Positions 1-8,916 are shown, numbered from the stretch's first letter. The stretch: DNA of 64,000 nt from Rhizomonospora bruguierae (GCF_018397995.1 NZ_BBQH01000030.1:38126-102125); one strand, 5' to 3'. Numbers and translations: made by a program. The notes: generated by a model not told the origin, from the sequence alone.

Positions 1-63
1 AGGAGCGACGCGGCAACCTCTAGCGCCGTCCCGGCCGGCGGGCGGCCCTGCCACACTGTCCGC

Positions 64-690
64 GTGACGGAACAGACCCCTCCACGGGTACCGGAGCAGG
101 GCTACGCGCCGCCCGCGCAGCCCTACCCGGGCCACCCCCCACCACCCCCGCGCCACCCCGGGTACGGGCTGCCGCCGGGGTACCAGCCCACGCCGCTCAG
201 CCCCGGCGGGCAACCGCTGGCCAGCTTCTCCGACCGGCTGCTCGCGTACCTGGTCGACGCCGCCGTCGCCGTTGGCGTATCGCTGGTCCTGGTGATACCC
301 GCGGTCATCGTGCTCGTCATGCTCGTCGTGGACTCCGCCTCGCACGGTTCCCCGGACGAGTGGGCGTTCATCCTGTGGTTCCTGCTGATCGAGGGCGCCC
401 TGATCCTGGTGGTGCTCGCCTTCTCGTACCTGTACCACGTCGAGTGGCTCATCCGGCACGACGGGCAGACGTTCGGCAAGAAGGTGATGAAGCTGCGCAT
501 CGTGCCGCTGGAGCCCACCACCCGGCTGACCCGGGGTGTGGCGGCCAGGCGGTGGCTGGTCACCCAGGGCTGCGGGCTGCTGCCGGGAGTCAGCTACCTG
601 GACGGGCTCTGGCAGTTGTGGGACAAGCCGTACCAGCAGTGCCTCCACGACAAGTGGCCGAAGACCGTGGTGATTAAGGTTCCGGCGTGA
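64..690 (+). CDS. RDD-family membrane protein with proline-rich N-terminus
   Basis: The first ~55 residues are a Pro/Gly/Tyr-rich cytoplasmic tail. It is followed by an RDD-type core: an Arg/Asp start to the first membrane segment (SDRLLAYLVDAAVAVG), a second hydrophobic segment near residues 100-125, and the conserved block GQTFGKKVMKLRIV. RDD proteins are small polytopic membrane proteins of poorly defined, possibly transport-related function. The GTG at 64 begins the coding composition. The stop codon overlaps the GTG of the next gene, which encodes another RDD protein, so the two are probably co-translated paralogues. Family assignment is firm and function is unknown. Confidence 0.85.
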   Translation: MTEQTPPRVPEQGYAPPAQPYPGHPPPPPRHPGYGLPPGYQPTPLSPGGQPLASFSDRLLAYLVDAAVAVGVSLVLVIPAVIVLVMLVVDSASHGSPDEWAFILWFLLIEGALILVVLAFSYLYHVEWLIRHDGQTFGKKVMKLRIVPLEPTTRLTRGVAARRWLVTQGCGLLPGVSYLDGLWQLWDKPYQQCLHDKWPKTVVIKVPA

Positions 691-1655
691 GCATGAACTC
701 GGACGGCGGGGTGAGCGGGGTCGCCCCGGGCTGGTACAAGGACCCGGCGGACCCGACCACCCAGCGCTACTGGGACGGCGAGGGCTGGCTGGGCGAGCCG
801 CTGCCCGCGGACGCACCCACCCCGGAGGGGCCCCCGGAGGTGCCCGCCTCGCCGCCCCCGACCCCCCTCCCCGGCGGCGCCGCGCCCGACGGCCCCTTCC
901 CCGGCGGCTTCTTCCCCGGCGGCGCTCTTCCCGGCAGCCCAGCCGGCGGCAGCCCAGCCGGCGCACCGGACCAGCCGCCGCCGATGCCGCCACCACCACC
1001 GGTACCGGGCCTGTCCCAGCCCTACCCTCCGCCGTCCGGCTACGGCACGCCGGGGTACGGGCCGCCGGGGTACGCGTACCCGATGCCGGCGCCGCGCCCG
1101 CACGGCCTGCCGCTGGCGCCGCTGGGCGTACGCCTGGTCGCCCGGCTCATCGACATCGGCATCGTGCTGGTGCTGAACGTGGTCGTGAACGGCTGGTTCG
1201 TGCTCGCCTACCTGCGCGAGGCGCTGCCGGTCAGCCAGCGGATGGCGGAGACCGGCGACTGGTTCGGCGCGAACAACCAGATCTCGTCCCGGGGCCGCCT
1301 GCTGGAGGTGGTCATCTTCCTGGTCGCCACCGCGCTGTGGTTCGCGTACGAGGTCCCGTCGATGGCCAACACCGGCCAGACCATCGGCAAACGTCTGGTC
1401 GGCATCCGGGTGGTGGGCATGGAGGGCACGGCCCCGCTGGGCTTCGCCCGGGCGGTGCGGCGATGGTCGCCGCTCGGCCTGCCCACGCTCCTGTGGTGGT
1501 GCTGCGTCGGGTTCGTCTGGCAGTTCTTCGACTGCCTGTCCGCCGCCATCGATCAACCTCTGCACCAGGCGATCCACGACAAGTCCGCGCGCACGGTCGT
1601 CGTGTACGCCCCGAAACTCCCGGAGGAGCCCCATGACCCGGTTGACCCGAGCTGA
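687..1655 (+). CDS. RDD-family membrane protein with N-terminal WW-like/proline-rich region
   Basis: 322 residues. The N-terminus carries a short motif typical of actinobacterial DUF2510-like heads (APGWYKDPADP, then RYWDGEGW). About 110 residues of Pro/Gly-rich linker follow, then an RDD domain with GVRLVARLIDIGIVLVLN as first membrane segment and GQTIGKRLVGIRVV as the second signature. The GTG at 687 overlaps the preceding TGA; an ATG two codons on (693) is an alternative start. The 3' end overlaps the following aminotransferase start by 23 bases. The tandem RDD pair suggests local duplication followed by divergence of the disordered heads. Function is unknown. Confidence 0.85.
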   Translation: MSMNSDGGVSGVAPGWYKDPADPTTQRYWDGEGWLGEPLPADAPTPEGPPEVPASPPPTPLPGGAAPDGPFPGGFFPGGALPGSPAGGSPAGAPDQPPPMPPPPPVPGLSQPYPPPSGYGTPGYGPPGYAYPMPAPRPHGLPLAPLGVRLVARLIDIGIVLVLNVVVNGWFVLAYLREALPVSQRMAETGDWFGANNQISSRGRLLEVVIFLVATALWFAYEVPSMANTGQTIGKRLVGIRVVGMEGTAPLGFARAVRRWSPLGLPTLLWWCCVGFVWQFFDCLSAAIDQPLHQAIHDKSARTVVVYAPKLPEEPHDPVDPS

Positions 1656-2712
1656 CCTGGACGCGCTGCCGAGCTACGTGCCCGGGCGCAGCCCCGCCGA
1701 CCTGGCCCGCGAACTCGGCCTGCCCGAGGCGATCAAGCTGGCGAGCAACGAGGTGCCGTACGGCCCGCTGCCCGGGGTCGCCGAGGCCGCGGCGGAGGCG
1801 GTCCGCGAGTCCAACCGGTACCCGGACATGGGCGTGCTGGCGCTGCGAAACGCCCTGGCCGAACTGTACGGCGTGCCGGCCGAGCGGGTGGTGACCGGCT
1901 GCGGCTCGGTGGCACTGGCCGAGGCGCTGGTCCGGGCCGCCGCGCTCCCCGGCGACGAGGTGCTGTACTCGTGGCGCTCGTTCGAGGCGTACCCGATCAT
2001 CGTGGCGGTGTCCGGCGCGACCAGCGTCCGGGTGCCGAACACGGCCGGGCACGCGCACGACCTGGCGGCGATGGCGGCGGCGGTCACCGACCGCACCCGG
2101 CTGATCTTCGTGTGCAACCCGAACAACCCGACCGGCACCCCGATCCACCGGGTCGACCTGGACCGGTTCCTCGCCGCCGTGCCGGAATCGGTGCTGGTGG
2201 TGATCGACGAGGCGTACCGGGAGTTCGTCACCGACCCGGAGGTGCCGGACGGCCTGGCGACGTACGGGAACCGGCCGAACGTGGTGGTGCTGCGCACGAT
2301 GTCCAAGGCGTGGGGCCTGGCCGGCCTGCGGATGGGCTACCTGGTCGCCCAGCCGGAGGTGGCGGCGGCGGTGCGCAAGGTGGTCACCCCGTTCTCCACC
2401 TCGGCGGTGGCGCAGGCGGCCGCAGTGGCCGCGCTGGCCCAGGAGGACGAGGTCAGACGCCGCTGCGCGCTGGTCGTCGAGGAGCGGGAGCGGCTGCTGC
2501 GGGCGGTCCGGGCGCTGGTCCCGGACGTGCCGGACACCCAGGCGAACTTCGTCTGGCTGCCGCTGGGCGAGCGCTCGGCCGAGTTCGGCCGGGGCTGCGA
2601 GGCGCGCGGCGTGATCGTCCGTCCGTTCGCCGGTGACGGGGTCCGGGTCACGGTCGGCACCCCGGCGGAGGACGACGCGTTCCTGGGCGCGGCCGAGGCG
2701 GCGCTCAAGTAG
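1633..2712 (+). CDS. pat: Aromatic (phenylalanine/histidinol-phosphate type) aminotransferase
   Basis: A fold-type I PLP aminotransferase of 359 residues, the normal family length. Visible motifs are the N-terminal YVPGRS and IKLASNE, the CNPNNPTG block, IDEAYREF, and SKAWGLAGLRMGY with the Schiff-base lysine at about residue 225. The N-terminal pattern matches the actinobacterial Pat branch rather than a his-operon HisC, and no his genes are nearby. Expected role: reversible transamination of phenylalanine/tyrosine keto acids, possibly also histidinol phosphate. A GGAGGAG ribosome site lies just before ATG 1633, inside the RDD gene. Homogentisate-catabolism genes lie 2-5 kb downstream, which fits aromatic amino acid metabolism, but they form separate units. 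Confidence 0.85.
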   Translation: MTRLTRADLDALPSYVPGRSPADLARELGLPEAIKLASNEVPYGPLPGVAEAAAEAVRESNRYPDMGVLALRNALAELYGVPAERVVTGCGSVALAEALVRAAALPGDEVLYSWRSFEAYPIIVAVSGATSVRVPNTAGHAHDLAAMAAAVTDRTRLIFVCNPNNPTGTPIHRVDLDRFLAAVPESVLVVIDEAYREFVTDPEVPDGLATYGNRPNVVVLRTMSKAWGLAGLRMGYLVAQPEVAAAVRKVVTPFSTSAVAQAAAVAALAQEDEVRRRCALVVEERERLLRAVRALVPDVPDTQANFVWLPLGERSAEFGRGCEARGVIVRPFAGDGVRVTVGTPAEDDAFLGAAEAALK

Positions 2713-2719
2713 CCGCCGG

Positions 2720-3940
2720 TCAGATCGTGCGCGCCAGCACCACCGGCCGCGCGTCGAAGTAGTAGGCACTGTTCGGGTCGTCGGGGCGGGCACCCCAGTG
2801 CAGCCGCTCGATGGAGAGGTAGCCGTCCATGGCGGCGACCGCGCCGGCGGCCCAGCGCAGCCCCTGGCCGTACACGGTGCCGTAGAACCGCGTCCGCAGC
2901 TTTCCGCTCGCCGCCTCCAGCGTGATCAGGCGCCGGGACGAGGTGAGCAGGTGCACCAGGCCGGGCTCGACGGCGATCACCCGGGCCCGCCGCTCGGTGG
3001 AGCGCCACAGTTCGCGGCCGGTGGCGGCGTCCCGGGCGATCAGGTCGCTGCTCATGGCGACGGGTACCACGCTGCCCTCGCCGCTGTCCCCGGTGGTCCT
3101 GCCGGCCGGCACCAGCCGGGTGCCCTCCGGGTCGAGGGCCGGCGCCGACCACGGGGCCTCGGTCTGGGGTGGCCAGAGGTAGCCGTGGGGGCCGGCACGC
3201 AGCCCGGCGCAGTCGGAGTGGCCCAGGCGGCAGCCCAGCGGGGTGACCGCTCCTGCCACGCTCCAGTCCGGCAGGTGGGCGCCGGTGGTGGCGTCGACCG
3301 CGGCGAGGGTGCCCCCGCAGACGCGGGCGAAGCGTGTCGTGGACGTGAAGTCCACCCCGTCCGCGCAGGCCGGCACGGCGGCGCGCCACAGCTCACGCCC
3401 GGTGGCCGCGTCGTACCCGCGCGCCTCGCCCATGCCGGCCGCCACGATCGCCGAGCCGGCGGTGTACAGGTGCGGCGGCGAGTACACGGTCTGGGCGCCG
3501 GTGCGCCGGCCCCCGTACGCGGTTTCGGGCAGCGCCGGGCCGGGCGCCCGCCAGCGCACCGCGCCCCGGTCGGCGGACAGGCCCACCAGGTACCCGTCCG
3601 ACCACTGGCTCACCACCGTGCTCCCGGTCGCGGTGACCCCGACGAGCTGCGCCGGCCAGCGCCGGTACGACCAGATGGGGGTCATCTGGGTGCGCTCGTC
3701 CACCGGCCCGTCGGCGCGGACCTGGCGCTGGCTCGCGTAGACCCGCACCCGCCCGTCCACCACCAGCGGCGACGCGGTGAACGTGCCGATCACCCCGAGC
3801 TTTTTCCCGTGCGGCCCGGGAGGGGCGGCCTTCGCGGGGGTGCTGACCTCCGCGGGGGCCAGCACGCGGTACCCGACGACCACCGCCGCCACGAGCGCGA
3901 CGGCACCCGCCACCCAACCGATCCACCGGCGACCCCGCAT
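2720..3940 (-). CDS. Membrane-anchored PQQ-repeat (beta-propeller) protein
   Basis: The N-terminus MRGRRWIGWVAGAVALVAAVVVGY is a signal-anchor. The remainder is an extracytoplasmic propeller with repeated patterns such as AVRWRAPG, GRELWRAAVPA, GRELWRSTERR and LVAVDATTGA-like strands. PQQ-like propellers in this setting are usually non-enzymatic, binding or scaffold proteins. I chose ATG 3940 because residues upstream in the same frame lack coding character and because the upstream same-strand SRPBCC gene ends at 3954, which leaves a 13-base gap and suggests co-transcription. The gene converges with the aminotransferase (7-base gap to its stop). Substrate and role are not evident. Confidence 0.75.
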   Translation of the reverse strand: MRGRRWIGWVAGAVALVAAVVVGYRVLAPAEVSTPAKAAPPGPHGKKLGVIGTFTASPLVVDGRVRVYASQRQVRADGPVDERTQMTPIWSYRRWPAQLVGVTATGSTVVSQWSDGYLVGLSADRGAVRWRAPGPALPETAYGGRRTGAQTVYSPPHLYTAGSAIVAAGMGEARGYDAATGRELWRAAVPACADGVDFTSTTRFARVCGGTLAAVDATTGAHLPDWSVAGAVTPLGCRLGHSDCAGLRAGPHGYLWPPQTEAPWSAPALDPEGTRLVPAGRTTGDSGEGSVVPVAMSSDLIARDAATGRELWRSTERRARVIAVEPGLVHLLTSSRRLITLEAASGKLRTRFYGTVYGQGLRWAAGAVAAMDGYLSIERLHWGARPDDPNSAYYFDARPVVLARTI

Positions 3941-3953
3941 CACGGGCGCCACC

Positions 3954-4418
3954 CTAGGGGACGGGGTGCATGCGCTCCGCGGCGGCGGCGAGATCGTCCA
4001 GGTCCGCGCGGAGCGCACCCTCGGAAACCCGCACCGCCAGACCGCCGAGCACCGCCGCGAGCAGCCGGCCGGACGTGCCGACCGGGCCGGCCTCCTGCAC
4101 GGCGGTGACGGTGGTCTGCCCGCGCCGCTCGGTGAACGTGTAAGTCATCCGGTACTCGGCGCCGTCGCCCGGTGAGGCGACCACGCAGCACTCCCGCGGC
4201 CGGCACTCCAGCACCCGGAACTCCTCGGTGACCCGCAGGCCGTCCGCCATCTCCCGGGTCTCGCGCCAAGCCGTGCCGGCGCCGAACGCCGGCCCCGGCA
4301 GCACCTCGACCGATTCCACGGTGGACAGCCAGGCGGCGCGGGCCGGCAGGTCCGTGAAGACCCCCCACACCCGCTCCACCGGTGCCGCCACCGCCCGCGT
4401 CACCACGACCGTCGACAT
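3954..4418 (-). CDS. SRPBCC (START/polyketide-cyclase-like) family protein
   Basis: 154 residues with the typical opening MSTVVVTRAVAAPVERVWGV (the helix-grip fold's first strand and helix), a central TAWRETREM strand, a MTYTFTERRGQTTVTAVQ strand pair and a long C-terminal helix. Members bind hydrophobic ligands or act as cyclases, lipid carriers or co-chaperones. The gene lies 13 bases upstream of the PQQ-repeat gene on the same strand, and that pair may be an operon. No catalytic residue pattern reveals a particular activity. Confidence 0.8.
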   Translation of the reverse strand: MSTVVVTRAVAAPVERVWGVFTDLPARAAWLSTVESVEVLPGPAFGAGTAWRETREMADGLRVTEEFRVLECRPRECCVVASPGDGAEYRMTYTFTERRGQTTVTAVQEAGPVGTSGRLLAAVLGGLAVRVSEGALRADLDDLAAAAERMHPVP

Positions 4419-4472
4419 CCCCGCCTCCCGGCTCCACGGTACTTGGGGCGACGCCGGCCACGAGCGGGTTTC

Positions 4473-5678
4473 TCAGCGCGGTGCCAGGATGGATCCGGTC
4501 ACCGGGGCGAGGGTGATCCGGGTGCCGTCCGGGCCGGGTGCCGTCGCGCCGATCGTGACCGTGTCGCCGTCCGCCAGGAACATGCGGGATTCGCCGCCGG
4601 CCAGGGTCACCGGTTCGGCGCCACTCCGGGTCAGTTCCAGGAAGCTGCCGGTCTGCGCCCGCTCCGGTCCGGAGACGGTGCCGGACGCGTACAGGTCGCC
4701 GGTCCGCAGGGCGGCGCCGTTGACGGTGAGGTGCGCGAGTTGCTGCGCCGGGGTCCAGTACATGCCGGCGAACGGGGGCCGGGAGACGAGGGTGCCGTTC
4801 CACTCCACGGTCAGCGCCAGGTCCAGCCCCCGGCGGTCCTCCTCCCGCAGGTACTCCTGGACGGGTGGCTCCTGCCGGGGCGCGGGTACCCAGGCGGCCC
4901 CCAGGGCCTCCAGCGGGGTGATCCAGGCGGCCACGGACGTGGCGAACGACTTGGCCAGGAACGGGCCGAGCGGCTGGTACTCCCACGCCTGGATGTCCCG
5001 GGCGGACCAGTCGTTGACCAGCACCACGCCGAACACGTGGTTCGCGAAGGCGCCGGTGGGCACCCGCTCCCCCAGGGCGCTCGGCACGCCCACCACGAAG
5101 CCCACCTCGGCCTCGATGTCCAGCCGGGCGGAGGGACCGAAGACCGGCTCCCCGGCGCCCGTGGACCTGCGCTGCCCGCACGGCCGCACCACGGGGGTAC
5201 CGGAGACGATCAGGGTGCCGGCCCGGCCGTGGTACCCGATGGGCAGGTGCTTCCAGTTGGGCAGCAGCGGCTCCTGGCCCGGGCGGAGGATGCGGCCGAC
5301 GTTCGTGGCGTGGTACTCGGAGGAGTAGAAGTCGACGTAGTCGCCCGGCGACCAGGCCAGCACCGGCTCCACATCGGACACCGGGGACAGCAGCGGCTCC
5401 ACCGCCGGCCGGTGCCGCTCGTCGGTGAGCAGGTCGACCAGTCGCGCCCGCACGGCGGTCCACTGTGGGCGCCCCAGGGCCAGGAACGCGTTCAGCGTGG
5501 GCGCGCACAGCGACCCGCCCGCCAGGACCAGTTCGGCGCGCTCGGCGGCGGCCAGGTCCAGCACGAAGTCGCCGATCCGCGCGCCGAGGCGGGGCGCCGC
5601 GTCGCCGCGGGTGAACGCGCCGTACGGCAGGTGCCGCGCGCCGAAGCCGCCGCCGGCAGCACCCGGTACCCAGGTCAT
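4473..5678 (-). CDS. fahA: Fumarylacetoacetase
   Basis: 401 residues, the usual family length. It catalyses the last step of tyrosine/homogentisate degradation, hydrolysing fumarylacetoacetate to fumarate and acetoacetate. Visible are the N-terminal cap (LPYGAFTRGDAAPRLGARIG), DYVDFYSSEYHATNVG with metal and substrate residues, DIEAEVGFVVG carrying metal-binding glutamates, and VNDWSARDIQAWEYQPLGPF. ATG 5678 overlaps the stop of the upstream gene (5675) as ATGA, so the two proteins are translationally coupled. hmgA lies divergently 1 kb away, completing the homogentisate route except for a visible maleylacetoacetate isomerase. Confidence 0.95.
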   Translation of the reverse strand: MTWVPGAAGGGFGARHLPYGAFTRGDAAPRLGARIGDFVLDLAAAERAELVLAGGSLCAPTLNAFLALGRPQWTAVRARLVDLLTDERHRPAVEPLLSPVSDVEPVLAWSPGDYVDFYSSEYHATNVGRILRPGQEPLLPNWKHLPIGYHGRAGTLIVSGTPVVRPCGQRRSTGAGEPVFGPSARLDIEAEVGFVVGVPSALGERVPTGAFANHVFGVVLVNDWSARDIQAWEYQPLGPFLAKSFATSVAAWITPLEALGAAWVPAPRQEPPVQEYLREEDRRGLDLALTVEWNGTLVSRPPFAGMYWTPAQQLAHLTVNGAALRTGDLYASGTVSGPERAQTGSFLELTRSGAEPVTLAGGESRMFLADGDTVTIGATAPGPDGTRITLAPVTGSILAPR

Positions 5679-6520
5679 GCGGCCATCATCCCCAACTCGA
5701 CGAGATCCTGGACCGGTTCGGCCACGCTGCACGAGCCGAAGGACACCAGCAGCGGACGGTGCAGGCCGGTGGCGACCCCGCCGGCCACGGCGCCGGCGGA
5801 TCCGGCGGCGAGCAGTTCGGCCACCTCGATCACCTCGGCGCCGGCGGCGGCCCGCAGCGCGGCGGCGAGCACGTTGAGGAAGCCGTGGTGCACGAAGCCG
5901 GTCTCCGGGTCCGTTCGGCGGATCGCGCGGTGCAGCCCGGCGGTCAACTTGAACGGCAGCGACCGGTCCCGGCAGGCGCAGATCACCGCGGCCAGCTCCA
6001 TCGGCGTGGGGAACAGCTCGGCGGCCAGCCCGCCGGTGCGGAACTTGGGCGCGATCCAGGCGCCGGCGGCCCGCGCCTCGGCCACCGTGTCCAGCGCGGC
6101 GATCAGACCCCGGGCGAGCGGAATCTCCGCGTACCCGATCAGGTCGGGCCAGCCGGAGAGCTGGTCGGCGAGCGTGCGCAGGCCGGGTTGCGGGTCCTCG
6201 CCGCGCTTGGCGACCGCGACCTCCACCTGGCGCGGGACCAGCCGGGGCTCGGCCCGCACGGCGGCGACGGCGGCGGGCAGCCCGGCCAGGCCGGTGTCCC
6301 CGACCAGGCCCACCTCGAGCCGCTCCTGCGGCCCCAGCAGCGCCGGCAGGTCGCCCAGCCCGGACGCGGGAACCAGCAGCGGACCGACCATCGGCGCGTA
6401 CCAGGCGGCCCGGTGCTCGCGGTGCGCGGCGACCGCCCGGGGTAGCGGCGTGCCGGCGGGCGGGAACACGGCGGCGTCGTCGACGAGGCCGGTCAGCAGC
6501 TCCGGCACGGAAGTTGACAC
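5675..6520 (-). CDS. Conserved protein of unknown function, coupled to fahA
   Basis: 281 residues starting at GTG 6520. I do not recognise a named family. It looks like a soluble alpha/beta protein: alternating hydrophobic strands such as RLEVGLVGD, LIGYAEIPL, AWIAPKFRTGG and LPFKLTAGLHRAIR, ending FGSCSVAEPVQDLVELGMM. The strand KFRTGG followed by PFKLTAG resembles phosphate- or substrate-binding loops of TIM-barrel enzymes, which is only an impression. It is the first gene of the fahA transcript, overlaps fahA by ATGA and diverges from hmgA, so a role in homogentisate catabolism, for example at the isomerisation step, is inferred from context alone. Confidence 0.7.
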   Translation of the reverse strand: MSTSVPELLTGLVDDAAVFPPAGTPLPRAVAAHREHRAAWYAPMVGPLLVPASGLGDLPALLGPQERLEVGLVGDTGLAGLPAAVAAVRAEPRLVPRQVEVAVAKRGEDPQPGLRTLADQLSGWPDLIGYAEIPLARGLIAALDTVAEARAAGAWIAPKFRTGGLAAELFPTPMELAAVICACRDRSLPFKLTAGLHRAIRRTDPETGFVHHGFLNVLAAALRAAAGAEVIEVAELLAAGSAGAVAGGVATGLHRPLLVSFGSCSVAEPVQDLVELGMMAA

Positions 6521-6535
6521 GGCTACCGAACCTAA

Positions 6536-6567
6536 CGGACGCTACGTGTAGCGGACAACAGCGTCCG
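6536..6567. promoter_or_regulatory. Nested inverted repeats between fahA unit and hmgA (candidate operator)
   Basis: The 96-base divergent spacer contains a perfect palindrome-like element CGCTACGTGTAGCG (6540-6553, 6-base arms). It is nested with CGGACGCT (6536-6543) facing AGCGTCCG (6560-6567). The motif CGGAC recurs again downstream. Such symmetry between divergent catabolic genes is typical of a dimeric repressor or activator site (IclR, MarR or GntR type), although no regulator gene is adjacent. No transcript data support it here. Confidence 0.45.
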
Positions 6568-6616
6568 ATTATCGAACGCTTGAGGCCGGACACCGCTACG
6601 CGCCGGGAGGGTCGAC

Positions 6617-7795
6617 ATGCCGTACTACCGCCGCGTCGGCGAGGTGCCACCGAAGCGCCACACCCAGTTCCGCCAGCCCGACGGCAGCCTGTACGCCGAG
6701 GAGTTGATGGGCCAGGAGGGCTTCTCCTCCGACTCCTCCCTGCTCTACCACCGGCACCTGCCGACCGCGATCGTGGCCGCGGAGGAGTACGACCCGCCCG
6801 CGTACGCCCGGGTGGCCAACCGGCCGCTCAAGCCCCGGCACTTCGCCACCCACAAACTGGACGCGGGCGGCACCGACCCGATCCTCGGCCGGCAGCCGCT
6901 GCTGGCCAACGACGACGTGCACATCTCGTACGTGGCCGCGGACCGCCCCTCCCCGCTGTACCGCAACGCGATCGGCGACGAGTGCGTGTACGTCGAGTCC
7001 GGCTCGGTCCGGCTCGAGTCCACGTTCGGCGCGCTGGAGCTGTCCGCCGGCGACTACGCGATCATCCCGACCTCGGTCATCCACCGGTACGTCCCGAGCG
7101 GCTCCCCGGCCGAGCCGGTGCGCATGCTCAGCGTGGCGGCGACCGGCCACATCGGACCCCCGAAGCGGTACCTGTCGGCGCGCGGCCAGTTCCTGGAGCA
7201 CTCCCCGTACTGCGAGCGGGACCTGCGCGGGCCGGCCGCGCCGCTGCTCGCGGACGGCACGGACGTCCCCGTGTACGTGTGGCACCGGCGCGGGTGGAGC
7301 CTGCACACGTACGCCCACCACCCGTTCGACGTGGTCGGCTGGGACGGCCACCTCTACCCGTGGGCGTTCTCCATCCACGACTTCGAGCCGATCACCGGGC
7401 GGGTGCACCAGCCGCCGCCGGTCCACCAGACGTTCCAGGGCCCCAACTTCGTGATCTGCTCGTTCGTCCCGCGCAAGGTCGACTACCACCCGCTGGCGAT
7501 CCCGGTGCCGTACAACCACCACAACGTGGACTCGGACGAGGTGCTGTTCTACACCGGCGGCAACTACGAGGCCCGGCGCGGCTCCGGCATCGGCCAGGGC
7601 TCGATCTCGCTGCACCCGTCCGGATTCACCCACGGGCCGCAGCCGGGCGCGCCGGAGCGGGCGATCGGCGCCGAGTTCTTCGACGAACTGGCCGTCATGG
7701 TCGACACCTTCCGCCCGCTGGACCTGTGCGAGCCGGCCCTGGCCTGCGAGGACGCCGCATACGCCTGGACCTGGGCGCACCGACCCGCACAGTAG
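6617..7795 (+). CDS. hmgA: Homogentisate 1,2-dioxygenase
   Basis: 392 residues. It is a cupin-fold iron dioxygenase that opens homogentisate to maleylacetoacetate. Visible are the start YYRRVGEVPPKRHTQFRQ, the cupin strands GDECVYVESGSVRLESTFG and GDYAIIPTSVIHRYVP, and the C-terminal iron-site region HHNVDSDEVLFYTGGNYEA with LHPSGFTHGPQPG carrying the His/Glu ligands. This is the shorter actinobacterial form (fungal and human enzymes are about 445 residues). A GGGAGGG site precedes ATG 6617. It is transcribed away from fahA across an operator-like spacer. Confidence 0.93.
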   Translation: MPYYRRVGEVPPKRHTQFRQPDGSLYAEELMGQEGFSSDSSLLYHRHLPTAIVAAEEYDPPAYARVANRPLKPRHFATHKLDAGGTDPILGRQPLLANDDVHISYVAADRPSPLYRNAIGDECVYVESGSVRLESTFGALELSAGDYAIIPTSVIHRYVPSGSPAEPVRMLSVAATGHIGPPKRYLSARGQFLEHSPYCERDLRGPAAPLLADGTDVPVYVWHRRGWSLHTYAHHPFDVVGWDGHLYPWAFSIHDFEPITGRVHQPPPVHQTFQGPNFVICSFVPRKVDYHPLAIPVPYNHHNVDSDEVLFYTGGNYEARRGSGIGQGSISLHPSGFTHGPQPGAPERAIGAEFFDELAVMVDTFRPLDLCEPALACEDAAYAWTWAHRPAQ

Positions 7796-7869
7796 CGGCC
7801 ACCAGCCCGCGCAGTAGTCCCACCGCCCCGTTACCCCCCAGTGCGGCCACCCGGACGCCCGAACAGCGG

Positions 7870-8916
7870 CTACCGAGCCCCCCACCGGCGGCCGGCGAGC
7901 GCGGCGGCCCCCGCCAGGAAGCCCGCCACCAGCGCGAGGACCAGCGGCGTGGGGCCGCCCACGACGGCGAACGCCAGCAGGCAGAGCAGGCCCAGCGGGA
8001 CCAGGCCGGCGGCCAGGGCCAGCGACCGGTCGGCGCGCAGCAGGGCGGGTACCCGCGCGCGGGGCTCCGCCGGTATCTGCAACCACCGGAGCGACAGCGC
8101 GGCGAAGCCGGTCGCCGCGGCGAGCACGGCGATCGTCCGCCAACCCAGAACACCCGTGACGGGCTGGTCCCCGCCCGCGCAGGCGCAGAGGACCGCCGCG
8201 ACGATCACGTAGCCGGCGCCCAGTTGGAGCATCCGGCGCAGGACGGCGCCCACCGCCGCCGGCCCGCCCGGCTCGGCGGGTCGCGTCTCGGCCGCGCCGG
8301 TCAGCCGCTCCAGCGCCTCGTGGTACCGGCGGCGCTCCAGGTGCAGCAGGCCCAGGTCGCGCCGGGCCGTGGCCAGCTCCGGGTCCAGCCGCAGCGCCTC
8401 CCGGTACGCCCGCTCGGCCAGGTCGAACAGCTCCATCCGGGCGGCCACCAGGCCCAGGACCAGGTGCCCACCCGGCTCCTCCGGGGACAGTTCCACGCCG
8501 CGCCAGGCCGCGTTCAGCGCCGTCTGCCCGTTGCGCACGCCCGCCAGGATCGCCGCGGCGCTGCTCTGCGCGTGCGCGTCCGCGGAGCCCAGCAGCAGGA
8601 TCCGCTCGGCGGTCGCGGCGGCCTCCGGGCGGCGGTCCAGTTCGGCGAGGGCGGTGCCACGGGCGGCCAGCGCGCCGAGGTCGTCCGGTGCCACGGCGAG
8701 CGCCCCGTCGGCGGCGTCGAGCGCCTCCGCGGCCCGGTCCTCGGCCAGCAGGACCCGGGCGAGCAGCGTCAGCGCCGGCACGTGGCCCGGGTCCAGCGTC
8801 ACCGCGCTGCGCAGCTCGCCGGCCGCCTCGCCGTACCGGCCCAGGTCCGCGAGCAGCTCCGCGCGGGCTACGAAGCCGTCGGGGGTCACCTGTTCCGGTA
8901 CCGCTCCATCGGGCAC
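7870..8916 (-). CDS. TPR-repeat protein with C-terminal membrane domain
   Basis: About 348 residues. Residues ~10-200 form tetratricopeptide-type helical pairs (for example GRYGEAAGELRSAVTLDPGH, RAAEALDAADGALAVAPDD, DLAERAYREALRLDPE, RRYHEALERL). They are followed by a C-terminal bundle of about four membrane helices. The TPR part therefore probably faces the cytoplasm as a protein-binding platform. I took GTG 8916 as start: an in-frame extension to 9069 exists, but its third positions lose the G/C bias, so it is not coding. The partner is unknown. Confidence 0.75.
   Translation of the reverse strand: MPDGAVPEQVTPDGFVARAELLADLGRYGEAAGELRSAVTLDPGHVPALTLLARVLLAEDRAAEALDAADGALAVAPDDLGALAARGTALAELDRRPEAAATAERILLLGSADAHAQSSAAAILAGVRNGQTALNAAWRGVELSPEEPGGHLVLGLVAARMELFDLAERAYREALRLDPELATARRDLGLLHLERRRYHEALERLTGAAETRPAEPGGPAAVGAVLRRMLQLGAGYVIVAAVLCACAGGDQPVTGVLGWRTIAVLAAATGFAALSLRWLQIPAEPRARVPALLRADRSLALAAGLVPLGLLCLLAFAVVGGPTPLVLALVAGFLAGAAALAGRRWGAR

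Noticed and set aside
4443..6551. A 702-codon plus-strand open frame across the fahA region
   Set aside because: It is the antisense shadow of two well-supported minus-strand genes; its composition (Gln/Arg/Gly-rich) is an artefact of high GC.
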